Translations under genes and position numbers: made by a program
Assembly: GCF_014596465.1 (NCBI RefSeq)
Contig: NZ_MECK01000624.1
Location: forward strand, 1-34,795
DNA: 34,795 bases
Origin: Streptomyces sp. CBMA123
GTDB taxonomy: Bacteria > Actinomycetota > Actinomycetes > Streptomycetales > Streptomycetaceae
Direction of reading: 5' to 3'
Notes under the pieces: model-generated
Database searches by the model: none
Seen by the model: only the letters and a program-made list of their open reading frames with translations
Told to the model about the DNA's origin: nothing
In this document: positions 8,279-16,400 of the stretch, piece after piece
How the letters are laid out: every line of letters starts with the position of its first letter
Numbering within the stretch: the stretch's first letter is position 1

Positions 8279-8479
8279 GTGACCGAATCCTCTGCCGTCG
8301 AGACCGCCACGACCGTTGCCGAGCAGCCCAGTTGCCCACCGCAGTCGCCGACGGCGGAGGCCTCGGGCGGGTGGCGTGAACTCTTCTCCCGCCGCTACGC
8401 GGCCGCCGCGTCGATCCTGGCCGGCGGGGTCGCGCTGTACGCGATGAACCTCTACCTCACCGCCCGCCGGCTGCGGTAG
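8279..8479 (+). pseudogene. SoxR-controlled 66-aa ORF, likely truncated MFS transporter
   Basis: A 66-codon ORF whose GTG start lies seven bases after the -10 of the SoxR promoter, implying leaderless expression. Residues 1-40 are a polar Ala/Pro/Ser/Thr-rich tail. Residues 34-66 read ELFSRRYAAAASILAGGV then ALYAMNLYLTARRLR, one hydrophobic helix ended by a basic cap. This resembles the cytoplasmic tail plus first helix of a drug-exporting MFS protein, where the helix would continue into a TALLP-like loop. The ORF stops directly before a degenerate repeat tract. I infer a decayed exporter from the SoxR regulon. A genuine small membrane protein is the alternative. Confidence 0.5.
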
Positions 8480-8481
8480 CG

Positions 8482-8626
8482 GGCCTTCGCGGAGCGGGTC
8501 AGTCTCGCGGGCGGGCCCTTCGCGGACCGGCGCGCTTCATGGTCCCGGCCTTTCGCGGACCGGCCTTTCAGGGACCGGCCTTTCACGGGCCGGCGCTTCA
8601 TGGGCCCAGCCCTTCACGGACCGGCC
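8482..8626. repeat. Degenerate ~15-bp tandem repeat tract
   Basis: Several imperfect copies of a 15-bp unit of the form CCTTTCRCGGACCGG follow one another, clearest between 8548 and 8626, with looser copies from about 8482. The tract begins directly after the stop of the truncated exporter-like ORF. No protein family is recognisable in any frame. It looks like slippage-expanded non-coding DNA. Confidence 0.6.
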
Positions 8627-8677
8627 CCGGATCCCTTTTCGTCGGGGGGACCCGGGGCCTTCCGCGCGTCGGCGACG

Positions 8678-9055
8678 TCAGTTGGCGGTGTACTCCACGG
8701 CCACGCTGACCAGCACCAGCACCGCGTAGACCACCGCCAGGGTGGTCCGCCCGGTGGCGTGCATCGCGAGCGCCCCGGTGAGCAGGGCGAGCAGCTTGAG
8801 CACGATCTCCACGCCGAGCGGCTGGCGGAACCGCGGGCCGCCGGCGGCCAGGAACAGCGCCCAGAAGGTGCCCGCCAGGGCGGGGGCGCCGAGCCCCAGC
8901 AGCAGCCGGGTGGCCAGGGTGGAGCCGGTCTTGAACCCCCAGTAGCAGAGCGCGGCCAGCATGGCGAGCTCCAGCCCGAAGGCGAGCCCCGCGTTGGTCA
9001 TGGTCAGTGGGGTCCACTGCCGCTGTCCGACCGGTCCCGGTCTTGCGATCCTCAT
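8678..9055 (-). CDS. DUF2568 (YrdB-like) four-helix membrane protein
   Basis: A 125-residue integral membrane protein with about four hydrophobic helices, including LAFGLELAMLAALCYWGF, ALAGTFWALFLA, a helix beginning VEIVLKLLALLTGALAM, and TLAVVYAVLVLVSVAVEY. The pattern AGxFWAxFxAPxGPRR-like, seen here as TFWALFLAAGGPRFR, identifies the YrdB/DUF2568 family, whose function is unknown. I chose ATG 9055 because GGGGAG lies eight bases upstream. ATG 9001 (MTNAGLAFG) is an alternative that lacks a ribosome site. It is monocistronic. Confidence 0.8.
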   Translation of the reverse strand: MRIARPGPVGQRQWTPLTMTNAGLAFGLELAMLAALCYWGFKTGSTLATRLLLGLGAPALAGTFWALFLAAGGPRFRQPLGVEIVLKLLALLTGALAMHATGRTTLAVVYAVLVLVSVAVEYTAN

Positions 9056-9261
9056 CCCGTGCGCTCCCCGTTCGCGGTGCCGCCCGGCCGGGCGGCGGTC
9101 AGGCGGAGTTTCCCAGTCCGGCCCGCGGGAACTCAATGGATCGCCCCGAAGAGGTGTGCGGGAGGCGCGTTGGGTGGGGTGGATGGACGGACCGGGCCCT
9201 CGTGCCATATGAAATGTCATACACCACTCGACTCGTCTGCTGTTCCAGGGGAGGAACCTTC

Positions 9262-10452
9262 GTGACCGAGGACCTGACCACCACCGAGGACCTGACCACC
9301 GCGGAGCCCCCGGCCCCGCTGCCCGCCGCCGAGGGGCTGTTCAGCGTCTCGCCGCAGGCCGCGCACCTCAACCACGGCTCGTACGGCGCCGTGCCGCTGC
9401 CGGTGCAGCGGGTGCAGGAGGCGCTGCGGGCCGAGCAGGAGCTGGACCCGGACGGTTTCTTCGCCGACCTGCCCGCCCGGATCGCCGGGGTCCGGGAGCG
9501 GATCGCCGCCGAGCTGGCCACCGACCCGGACCGGCTGGCGCTGGTCGCCAACGTCACCGAGGCGGCGGCGATCGCCCTGGACAGCATCCCGTTCGCCCCT
9601 GGCGACCGGATCCTGGTCACCGACCACGGCTACGGCGCGGTCACCGAGGCCGTCGCCCGCCGGGCCGCCGAGGCGGGCGCCGAACTGGTGGTGGCCGAGG
9701 TGCCGCTGGACGCCCCGGACGAGCGGACCGTCCGGGAGGCGGTGCTCGCCACCGTGGACGGGCGCACCACCGTCGCCGTCCTGGACCGGATCACCTCGCT
9801 CACCGCCCGTACGGTGGCCTCCCCGGAGCTGGTCGCCGAGCTGCGCGAGCGCGGGGTGACCACCCTGGTCGACGGTGCCCACGCGCCCGGCATGCTGGCC
9901 GAACCGGTCGATCCGAACGCCGACTTCTGGTTCGGCAACCTGCACAAGTGGGCCTTCGCCCCGCGCGCCACCGGCGTGCTGTCCGTCCGTCCCGAGTGGA
10001 CGGCCCGGGTGCGCCCGCTCGCGCTGTCCTGGGAGCACCACCGGGGCTTCCCGGCCAACGTCGAATGGCGCGGCACCTGCGACTACACCCCTTGGCTGGC
10101 CGCCCCGGCCGGCTTCGCGCTGCTGCGCGAGCTGGGCCACCAGGCGGTCGCCGCGCACAACGCCGCGCTCGCCGCGTACGGCCAGCGGGTGCTGGTGGAG
10201 CGGGTGGGCCTGCGGGCGCTGCCCGCGACGCCCGGGGTGTGGATGCGCACCGTACGGATGCCGGAGGGCCGGGCGGGCTCCGACGCGTCGTGCCGCGCGC
10301 TGGTGGCCGAGCTGTGGCGGCGCCACCGCGTCCGGGTCGCCGTCCGGCCGGGGCCCGACGGCGGGGTGCTGCGGGTCAGCGGCCAGGTGTACAACCGGGC
10401 GGCGGATTACGAGCGGCTGGCGGAGGGGCTGGTGGAGTTGTTGAAGGAGTAG
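9262..10452 (+). CDS. Class V-fold PLP aminotransferase (isopenicillin N epimerase-like)
   Basis: A 396-residue PLP enzyme of the aminotransferase class V fold. The PLP-binding Asp is in LVDGAHAPG (D204) and the Schiff-base Lys in WFGNLHKW (K229). HLNHGSYGAVP near residue 38 and LVANVTEAA near residue 95 match the isopenicillin N epimerase-like subgroup; the substrate here is unknown. GTG 9262 follows GGGGAGGAAC at good spacing. The first codons are an exact 18-bp tandem duplication (9265-9282 and 9283-9300), giving TEDLTT twice. The gene's last 77 bases overlap a convergent ArsR gene. No beta-lactam biosynthesis genes are nearby, so an antibiotic role is not supported. Confidence 0.88.
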   Translation: MTEDLTTTEDLTTAEPPAPLPAAEGLFSVSPQAAHLNHGSYGAVPLPVQRVQEALRAEQELDPDGFFADLPARIAGVRERIAAELATDPDRLALVANVTEAAAIALDSIPFAPGDRILVTDHGYGAVTEAVARRAAEAGAELVVAEVPLDAPDERTVREAVLATVDGRTTVAVLDRITSLTARTVASPELVAELRERGVTTLVDGAHAPGMLAEPVDPNADFWFGNLHKWAFAPRATGVLSVRPEWTARVRPLALSWEHHRGFPANVEWRGTCDYTPWLAAPAGFALLRELGHQAVAAHNAALAAYGQRVLVERVGLRALPATPGVWMRTVRMPEGRAGSDASCRALVAELWRRHRVRVAVRPGPDGGVLRVSGQVYNRAADYERLAEGLVELLKE

Positions 10453-10789
10453 CGGCTTGGCCGCCCGCCGCCCGCAGTTCCGCGAGCAGCGTGTTCCGGT
10501 CGGCGAGCAGCCCGGTGAGGATCCGCCGGGCTGCTCGGAGCAGGTCGGCGACGTCGCCGCCGGCCAGCGCGTAGACCACCGTGCTGCCGTCCCGGGTGGC
10601 GGTGACGATGCCGGACCGGCGCAGCACCGCGAGCTGCTGGGACAGGCTGGAGGGCTCGACCTCCAGCTCGGCGAGCAGGCAGTGCACGGGTGTCGGTCCG
10701 GCCTGCAGCAGCTCCAGCACCCGGATCCGGACGGGATGGCCGAGCATCCGGAAGAACTCGGCCTTGGCCTGGTAGACGGCTACCGTCAC
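10376..10789 (-). CDS. ArsR-family winged-helix regulator
   Basis: A 137-residue DNA-binding protein. It begins YQAKAEFFRMLGHPVRIRVLE, followed by the recognition segment VEPSSLSQQLAVLRRSGIV and wing TATRDGSTVVYAL. The only Cys in the sensing helix region is in HCLLAEL; the classic ELCVCDL metal site is absent, so metal sensing is doubtful. GTG 10789 follows an AAGGGGGG stretch. The C-terminus is a Pro/Ala-rich tail encoded in the 77-base overlap with the convergent aminotransferase gene and may be non-conserved read-through. Related actinomycete regulators often adjoin a SulP-type transporter (from memory), which is not here. The target is unknown. Confidence 0.9.
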   Translation of the reverse strand: MTVAVYQAKAEFFRMLGHPVRIRVLELLQAGPTPVHCLLAELEVEPSSLSQQLAVLRRSGIVTATRDGSTVVYALAGGDVADLLRAARRILTGLLADRNTLLAELRAAGGQAATPSTTPPAPPPAARNPPPGCTPGR

Positions 10790-10818
10790 GCGGCCCCCCT
10801 TCCCTGGTGTCGGCGGGC

Positions 10819-11193
10819 TCAGATCTCCAGCGAGAGCTCGATCTGCTTGAGCCGGTGGCGGGCCATCGCCAGGTTGGAGCGGTTGCGGTGGAGCACCAGG
10901 AAGAGGAACAGCCCGCGCCCGCTGGGCGTCGTGATCGGCCGCACCATGTGGTACTGGTGGGTCAGCGTGATCAGGATGTCCTCGATCTCGTTGTCGAGCA
11001 GGTTGAGCGCCTCCATCGCCCGCATCTTGGCGCGGACCACGTCGGTGTTCCCGGCCGCGGCGACGTTGAGGTCCAGCTCGCCGCCGTCGCCGAGGGTGCC
11101 GAGGGCCATGCCGCTGCCGTAGTCGACCAGGGCGACGCCGATCGCGCCGTCGATCGACATGGCGTCCTTGAGGGACGTCTCCAGGTTCGCCAT
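10819..11193 (-). CDS. Roadblock/LC7-like protein
   Basis: A 124-residue protein with alternating amphipathic helices and strands (VALVDYGSGMALGTLG, LDLNVAAAGNTDVVRAKM, DILITLTHQYHMVRPI, LFLFLVLHRNRSNLAMARH). This is the profile of roadblock/LC7 proteins that act as partners or activators of small Ras-like GTPases. It belongs to a streptomycete family of near-constant length. Unlike cvn operons, no GTPase or sensor kinase is adjacent. ATG 11193 is preceded by GGGAGGA at ideal spacing. It is divergent from the helicase gene across a 210-bp gap. Confidence 0.8.
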   Translation of the reverse strand: MANLETSLKDAMSIDGAIGVALVDYGSGMALGTLGDGGELDLNVAAAGNTDVVRAKMRAMEALNLLDNEIEDILITLTHQYHMVRPITTPSGRGLFLFLVLHRNRSNLAMARHRLKQIELSLEI

Positions 11194-11403
11194 CGTGGCG
11201 GTCCTCCCGTGAGTTGGTGGCTGTGGCTCACGAAGGTAGGCAGCAACTCCCGGACTCCACCGCTGATGACCGCAGACGTTCGGATCTGGTCCACTCCTGG
11301 TCGCTTGAAGACATTTGCAACTATGGATCTGAGAGAGGAGTGATCTCCTCGCACGGAAAACGGTGCTATCGATGTCACTCCACCCGGGTAACCTCTCGCT
11401 GAG
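11194..11403. promoter_or_regulatory. Divergent promoter region, roadblock/helY
   Basis: This 210-bp gap is less GC-rich than its surroundings and holds no convincing gene. A 6-bp inverted repeat GAGGAG-TGAT-CTCCTC lies at 11335-11350. TAACCT at 11389-11394 could be a -10 for the rightward helicase gene, which would put the transcript start at or next to its ATG (11404). I could not identify a clear -35 for either direction. Confidence 0.4.
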
Positions 11404-14292
11404 ATGCGAGATCACACCAACCACACCCGGACGGCGATGAACACCCCCGATCCAGAGCCCCAGGAAGACCAGGAGCTCAGCCCCGCCGAGGCGTACGCGG
11501 CCAGTCGTCGCCGGGCCCAGGAGCAGGCCACCGCCCTGTACGGCTTCCAGCAGCTCTACGACTTCCCGCTGGACGACTTCCAGCTGGAGGCCTGCGAGAC
11601 CCTGGAGGCCGGCTCGGGCGTCCTGGTCGCCGCCCCCACCGGCTCCGGGAAGACCATCGTCGGCGAGTTCGCCGTGCACCTGGCCCTCCAGGCCGGCCGC
11701 AAGTGCTTCTACACCACGCCGATCAAGGCGCTCTCCAACCAGAAGTACGGGGACCTGGTCAAGCGCTACGGCGCGGCCAAGGTCGGCCTGCTCACCGGCG
11801 ACAACAGCGTCAACGGCGACGCCCCCGTGGTGGTCATGACCACCGAGGTGCTGCGCAACATGCTCTACGCGGGCTCCAGCACCCTCGACGGCCTCGGCTA
11901 CGTCGTCATGGACGAGGTGCACTACCTCGCCGACCGCCTCCGCGGCGCCGTCTGGGAGGAGGTCATCATCCACCTCCCCGAGTCGGTCACCCTCGTCTCG
12001 CTCTCCGCGACCGTCTCCAACGCCGAGGAGTTCGGCGACTGGCTGGACACCGTTCGCGGCGGCACCAAGGTCATCGTCTCCGAGACCCGCCCGGTGCCGC
12101 TCTGGCAGCACGTGATGGCCGGCAACCGGATGTACGACCTGTTCGCCGACCCCGACCGGGACGGCCGCCCCAAGCACAGCCTCAAGAACCCCGGCAAGGC
12201 CGTCAACCCCGAACTGGTCCGGCTCGCCCGCTCCGAACTCGACCGCAACCCGCGCGACCGCTTCGGCCGCGGCCGGGGCCGCTCCATGCCCAACGGCCGT
12301 CCCGGCCGGGTCTGGACCCCGGGCCGGGTCGACGTCATCGACCGGCTCGACGCCGAGGGCCTGCTGCCCGCGATCACCTTCATCTTCAGCCGGGCCGGCT
12401 GCGAGGCCGCCGTCCAGCAGTGCCTCAGCTCCGGCCTGCGGCTCAACAAGGACTCCGACCGCGCCCTGGTCCGCGCCATCGTCGAGGAGCGCTGCGCCGA
12501 CATCCCCGACGAGGACCTGCACGTCCTGGGCTACTTCGAGTGGCTGGACGGGCTGGAGCGCGGCATCGCCGCCCACCACGCCGGAATGCTGCCCCGGTTC
12601 AAGGAAGTCGTCGAGGAGCTCTTCGTGAAGGGCCTGGTCAAGGCCGTCTTCGCCACCGAGACCCTGGCGCTCGGCATCAACATGCCCGCCCGCTCGGTGG
12701 TCATGGAGAAGCTGGTCAAGTGGAACGGCGAGACCCACGCCGACATCACCCCCGGCGAGTACACCCAGCTCACCGGCCGGGCCGGGCGGCGCGGCATCGA
12801 CGTCGAGGGCCACGCCGTGGTGCTCTGGCAGCGCGGCCTCGACCCGGAGGCCCTGGCCGGCCTGGCCGGCACCCGCACCTACCCGCTGAAGTCCTCGTTC
12901 CGGCCCTCGTACAACATGGCCGTCAACCTGGTCTCCCAGTTCGGCCGGCACCGCTCCCGCGAACTGCTGGAAACCTCCTTCGCCCAGTTCCAGGCGGACC
13001 GCTCGGTCGTCGGCATCGCCCGCCAGGTCCAGCGCAACGAGGAGGGGCTGGACGGCTACCGCGAGTCGATGACCTGCCACCTCGGCGACTTCGACGAGTA
13101 CATGGAGCTGCGCCGCCGGCTCAAGGACCGCGAGAACGAGATGGCCCGCGAGGGCACCAGCCAGCGCCGCGCCGCCGCCATCGAGTCGATCGAGCAGCTC
13201 AAGCCGGGCGACGTCATCCACGTCCCCACCGGCAAGTTCGCCGGCCTCGCCCTGGTCCTCGACCCGGGCCTGCCGCCGGTCGACCGCTCCGGCCGCGGCG
13301 GCCCGCGCCACCCCGACTTCCAGGACGGCCCGCGCCCGGTGGTGCTCACCGCCGAACGGCAGGTCAAGCGGCTCGCGATGATCGACTTCCCGTACCCCGT
13401 CGCCGCCATCGAGCGCCTGCGCATCCCCAAGTCCTTCAACCCGCGCAGCCCCCAGTCCCGCCGCGACCTCGCCTCCGCGCTGCGCACCAAGGCCGGCCAC
13501 CTCGAACCCGAGCGGTTCCGGCGCGGCCGCGCGGCCGCCGCCGACGACCCGGAGATCACCCGGCTGCGCACCGAACTGCGCCAGCACCCCTGCCACGGCT
13601 GTTCCGACCGCGAGGACCACGCCCGCTGGGCCGAGCGCTACCACCGGCTGCACCGCGACACCGAACTGCTCGAACGCCGGATGCGCTCCCGCACCCACAC
13701 CATCGCCCGTACCTTCGACCGGGTCTGCGCACTGCTCACCGACCTCGGCTACCTCCAGGGCGACACCGTCACCGACGACGGCAAGCGGCTCGGCCGGCTC
13801 TACGGCGAACTCGACCTGCTCGCCTCCGAATGCATCCGCGAAGGCGTCTGGAGCGGCCTCGCCGCCGCCGAACTCGCCGCCTGCGCCTCGGCGTTGGTGT
13901 ACGAATCGCGCCAGTCCGACGATGCCGTCGCCCCCCGGGTGCCGGAGGGCGCGGCCAAGGAGGCGCTCGGCAAGATGGTCCGGATCTGGGGCCACCTGGA
14001 CGCCCTGGAGGAGCAGCACCGGATCAACACCGCCGAGGGCGTCGGCCAGCGCGAGCCCGACCTCGGCTTCGCCTGGGCCGCCTACCGCTGGGCCCTCGGC
14101 CACAACCTCGACCAGGTCCTGCGCGACGCCGACATGCCGGCCGGCGACTTCGTCCGCTGGACCAAGCAGCTGATCGACGTCCTCGGCCAGATCCAGGACG
14201 CGGCCGGCGAGGACGCCGAACTCCGCAAGACTGCCCGCAAGGCCGTCGACGGCCTGCGCCGCGGCATCATCGCCTACTCCTCCGTGGGCTAG
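11404..14292 (+). CDS. helY: SKI2/Mtr4-type DEVH-box RNA helicase (HelY)
   Basis: A 962-residue superfamily 2 helicase. Motif I is APTGSGKT (residues 77-84), Ia TTPIKALSNQKY (104-115), II DEVH (170-173), III LVSLSATVSNAEEFGDW, and the second RecA domain ends with TETLALGINMPARSVV and QLTGRAGRRGID (motif VI). A long C-terminal part includes PSYNMAVNLVSQF and a DSHCT-type end. Bacterial members resemble eukaryotic RNA-exosome helicases and probably unwind RNA; their substrate is poorly known. ATG 11404 lacks a ribosome site but could be leaderless; ATG 11437 is an alternative. The gene ends at a strong bidirectional hairpin. Confidence 0.93.
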   Translation: MRDHTNHTRTAMNTPDPEPQEDQELSPAEAYAASRRRAQEQATALYGFQQLYDFPLDDFQLEACETLEAGSGVLVAAPTGSGKTIVGEFAVHLALQAGRKCFYTTPIKALSNQKYGDLVKRYGAAKVGLLTGDNSVNGDAPVVVMTTEVLRNMLYAGSSTLDGLGYVVMDEVHYLADRLRGAVWEEVIIHLPESVTLVSLSATVSNAEEFGDWLDTVRGGTKVIVSETRPVPLWQHVMAGNRMYDLFADPDRDGRPKHSLKNPGKAVNPELVRLARSELDRNPRDRFGRGRGRSMPNGRPGRVWTPGRVDVIDRLDAEGLLPAITFIFSRAGCEAAVQQCLSSGLRLNKDSDRALVRAIVEERCADIPDEDLHVLGYFEWLDGLERGIAAHHAGMLPRFKEVVEELFVKGLVKAVFATETLALGINMPARSVVMEKLVKWNGETHADITPGEYTQLTGRAGRRGIDVEGHAVVLWQRGLDPEALAGLAGTRTYPLKSSFRPSYNMAVNLVSQFGRHRSRELLETSFAQFQADRSVVGIARQVQRNEEGLDGYRESMTCHLGDFDEYMELRRRLKDRENEMAREGTSQRRAAAIESIEQLKPGDVIHVPTGKFAGLALVLDPGLPPVDRSGRGGPRHPDFQDGPRPVVLTAERQVKRLAMIDFPYPVAAIERLRIPKSFNPRSPQSRRDLASALRTKAGHLEPERFRRGRAAAADDPEITRLRTELRQHPCHGCSDREDHARWAERYHRLHRDTELLERRMRSRTHTIARTFDRVCALLTDLGYLQGDTVTDDGKRLGRLYGELDLLASECIREGVWSGLAAAELAACASALVYESRQSDDAVAPRVPEGAAKEALGKMVRIWGHLDALEEQHRINTAEGVGQREPDLGFAWAAYRWALGHNLDQVLRDADMPAGDFVRWTKQLIDVLGQIQDAAGEDAELRKTARKAVDGLRRGIIAYSSVG

Positions 14293-14300
14293 TCACCACT

Positions 14301-14343
14301 CCGAAGGGCCCGCCCGTTCGACTCGAACGGGCGGGCCCTTCGG
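14301..14343. terminator. Perfect 20-bp bidirectional hairpin terminator
   Basis: Two perfectly complementary 20-base arms (14301-14320 and 14324-14343) flank a 3-base loop ACT. The hairpin sits nine bases after the helicase stop and nine bases beyond the stop of the convergent exonuclease. There is no long T-run, but CCCTTCGG-type trailing sequence on both sides fits a two-way actinomycete terminator. Confidence 0.88.
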
Positions 14344-14351
14344 GGTGTGCG

Positions 14352-15281
14352 TCAGCGGGTGGCGAGGGCCTCCAGGAGGCGGTCCAGGGAGGTGCCGAGG
14401 CCCCAGCGGGTGGAGAGGTGTTCGAGGGTCATCGGGTCGAGGGGCTCGTGGGGGAGGGCCGGGTCGAAGTCGGGGAGGGGGACGTCGTCGGCGACCCGGA
14501 CGACCTTGGGGGCGACGTCGAGGTAGGCGGCGCCCTCGACGATGTTGCGGCGGCGGGCCGGGGTGAGCCTGGAGCCGAGGTCGAGGGCGGCGGCGCGGAT
14601 GGCGGGGAGGTCGCCGTACTCGTTGATCAGTTGGGCGGCGGTCTTCTCGCCGATGCCCTTGACGCCGGGCAGGCCGTCCGACGGGTCGCCGCGCAGGGCC
14701 GCCATGTCGGCGTACCGGGCGCCGTCCACGCCGTACTTCTCCAGCAGCAGCGCGTTGTCGGTGACCTGCAGGTTGCCCATGCCCTTGACCGGGTAGAGCA
14801 CGGTGATCTGCCGTGCGTCGTCGACCAGTTGGAAGAGGTCGCGGTCGCCGGTGACGATCTGCACCGGGCCCTTGGCGCGGGCGGTGAGGGTGCCGATGAC
14901 GTCGTCGGCCTCGTAGCCGGGGGAGCCGATCCGGGCGATGCCGAGGGCGTCCAGCACCTGCTCGATCACCGGGACCTGCGGGGCGAGGGTGTTCGGCACC
15001 TCCTCCTCGCCGGCCTCGGCGGCCTCCGGGGCCTCGGCGACCCGGTGGGTCTTGTAGGAGGGGATGAGGTCCACCCGCCACTGGGGGCGCCAGTCAGCGT
15101 CCATGCAGGCGACGAGTTCGTCGGGCCGGTGGTCGTGGACCAGCCGGGCGATGAAGTCCAGCAGGCCGCGGACGGCGTTGACCGGCTCACCCTGCGGTGA
15201 GCGCAGGGTGTCCGGTACGCCGTAGTAGGCCCGGAAGTACAGGCTGGCGGAGTCGAGGAGCATCAGTCGCGGTGCGGTCAC
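14352..15281 (-). CDS. 5'-3' exonuclease (Pol I N-terminal domain type)
   Basis: A 309-residue stand-alone flap/5'-3' exonuclease. Acidic metal-binding segments are visible: LMLLDSASLYFRAYYG (D10), VACMDADWRPQWRVDL, GYEADDVIGTL and VTGDRDLFQLV. A helix-hairpin-helix follows (LPGVKGIGEKTAAQLINEYG). Its role is probably removal of RNA primers or flaps in DNA repair and replication, alongside full-length Pol I encoded elsewhere. GTG 15281 is the only candidate start; an in-frame TGA lies six bases upstream, and there is no clear ribosome site, so a leaderless or weakly translated message is possible. It lies 39 bases downstream of the CDF gene on the same strand. Confidence 0.9.
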   Translation of the reverse strand: MTAPRLMLLDSASLYFRAYYGVPDTLRSPQGEPVNAVRGLLDFIARLVHDHRPDELVACMDADWRPQWRVDLIPSYKTHRVAEAPEAAEAGEEEVPNTLAPQVPVIEQVLDALGIARIGSPGYEADDVIGTLTARAKGPVQIVTGDRDLFQLVDDARQITVLYPVKGMGNLQVTDNALLLEKYGVDGARYADMAALRGDPSDGLPGVKGIGEKTAAQLINEYGDLPAIRAAALDLGSRLTPARRRNIVEGAAYLDVAPKVVRVADDVPLPDFDPALPHEPLDPMTLEHLSTRWGLGTSLDRLLEALATR

Positions 15282-15320
15282 GCGTCAGATCATGCCGCAC
15301 CGCGACGACGGAAGGCGGCC

Positions 15321-16400
15321 TCAGTGCTCGTGCGGGCCGGCGCGGTGCACGGGGCCGTGGGCGTCGGCGCAGTGTTCGGCGGCCGGCTCGCCGGGGCCGG
15401 CGATCTGCAGCAGCGCGCCCGCCTCGTCCTCGCCGACGTGGTCGACCTGGAGGGTGCTGTGGGTGATGCCGTACTCCTTCGCCAGCCGGCGCTGCAGTTC
15501 GCGCCGGACGGCGTGGCAGTCGCCGCCGGGGGTGACCAGGATGTGCGCCGACAGGGCGGGCTGGTTGGAGGTGATCTCCCAGATGTGCAGGTCGTGGATC
15601 TCCTCGACCAGCGGCTCGGTGACCAGCCGGTCGGCCACCGCGTTCGGGTCGATCCCGGCGGGGGCGGCCTCCAGGAAGATCCGTCCGGAGGCCCGGACCA
15701 GGCCGATGCCCGCCTTGAGCATCAGCGCGACCACGATCAGCGAGGCGATCGCGTCGGCCCGGGCGAAGCCGGTGGTCAGCATGACCGCGCCGGCCACGGC
15801 GGTGGCGATGAAGGCGTACAGGTCGGTGAGTACGTGCTGGAAGGCGCCCTCGACGTTCAGCGAGCTGCGGTTGGCCTTCGACATGCACCAGGCGGCGGCC
15901 AGGTTGACCACGATCCCGATCAGCGCGGTGACCAGCACGAGCGAACCGGTGACCTCGGGCGGCGTGATCAGCCGGGTGACCGCCTCGTAGCCCAGCCAGG
16001 CGGACAGGACGAGCAGGGTGACGCCGTTGGCCTGCGCGGAGAGGATCTCGGCGCGCTTGAGTCCGTAGGTGTAGCCGCCGCGGGCCGGGCGGGCGGAGAG
16101 CCGCATGGCGATCAGGGCCAGCACGATCGAGGCGGCGTCGGTGAGCATGTGCGCCGCGTCGGAGATCAGGGCCAGTGACTGGGCGGCGAAGCCGACCACG
16201 ACCTCACCGGCCATGAAGACGACGATCAGGGTGAGGGCGCTGACCAGCCAGCGGCGGTCGGCGTCGGCGGCGACGCCGTGGGAGTGCCCGCCGTGGCCCC
16301 CGTGGCCGTGCGCGTGGCCACCGTGACCGCCATGGCCGAGGCCCTGCGAGCTCTGGTGGTCATGCGCATGATCATCGTGGGAGTGCTCGTGCCCGGCCAT
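15321..16400 (-). CDS. Cation diffusion facilitator (CzcD/ZitB-like zinc exporter)
   Basis: A 359-residue antiporter expected to export Zn2+ or related divalent metals across the cytoplasmic membrane. Residues 4-41 are an extreme His/Gly-rich tail (HEHSHDDHAHDH..., then HGGHGGHAHGHGGHGGHSHG) likely to bind metal in the cytoplasm. Six helices follow, with site-A ligands in FAAQSLALISDAAHMLTD (HxxxD) and HVLTDLYAF (HxxxD). The C-terminal cytoplasmic domain has EEIHDLHIWEIT and ITHSTLQVDH, followed by a His-containing end. ATG 16400 follows AGAGGA by six bases. The frame is open further upstream, but those residues are not family-like. Confidence 0.93.
   Translation of the reverse strand: MAGHEHSHDDHAHDHQSSQGLGHGGHGGHAHGHGGHGGHSHGVAADADRRWLVSALTLIVVFMAGEVVVGFAAQSLALISDAAHMLTDAASIVLALIAMRLSARPARGGYTYGLKRAEILSAQANGVTLLVLSAWLGYEAVTRLITPPEVTGSLVLVTALIGIVVNLAAAWCMSKANRSSLNVEGAFQHVLTDLYAFIATAVAGAVMLTTGFARADAIASLIVVALMLKAGIGLVRASGRIFLEAAPAGIDPNAVADRLVTEPLVEEIHDLHIWEITSNQPALSAHILVTPGGDCHAVRRELQRRLAKEYGITHSTLQVDHVGEDEAGALLQIAGPGEPAAEHCADAHGPVHRAGPHEH

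Noticed and set aside
9262..10452. Beta-lactam biosynthetic locus (from isopenicillin N epimerase similarity)
   Set aside because: No ACV synthetase, isopenicillin N synthase or expandase genes are nearby. This fold subgroup is broad and often unrelated to antibiotics.
11214..11402. 62-aa plus-strand ORF in the roadblock/helY gap
   Set aside because: It has no ribosome site, no recognisable domain, and covers the expected divergent promoters.
10819..14103. 1094-aa minus-strand frame opposite the helicase gene
   Set aside because: Only its last 124 residues are a real protein (roadblock/LC7). The rest is the GC-shadow of helY.
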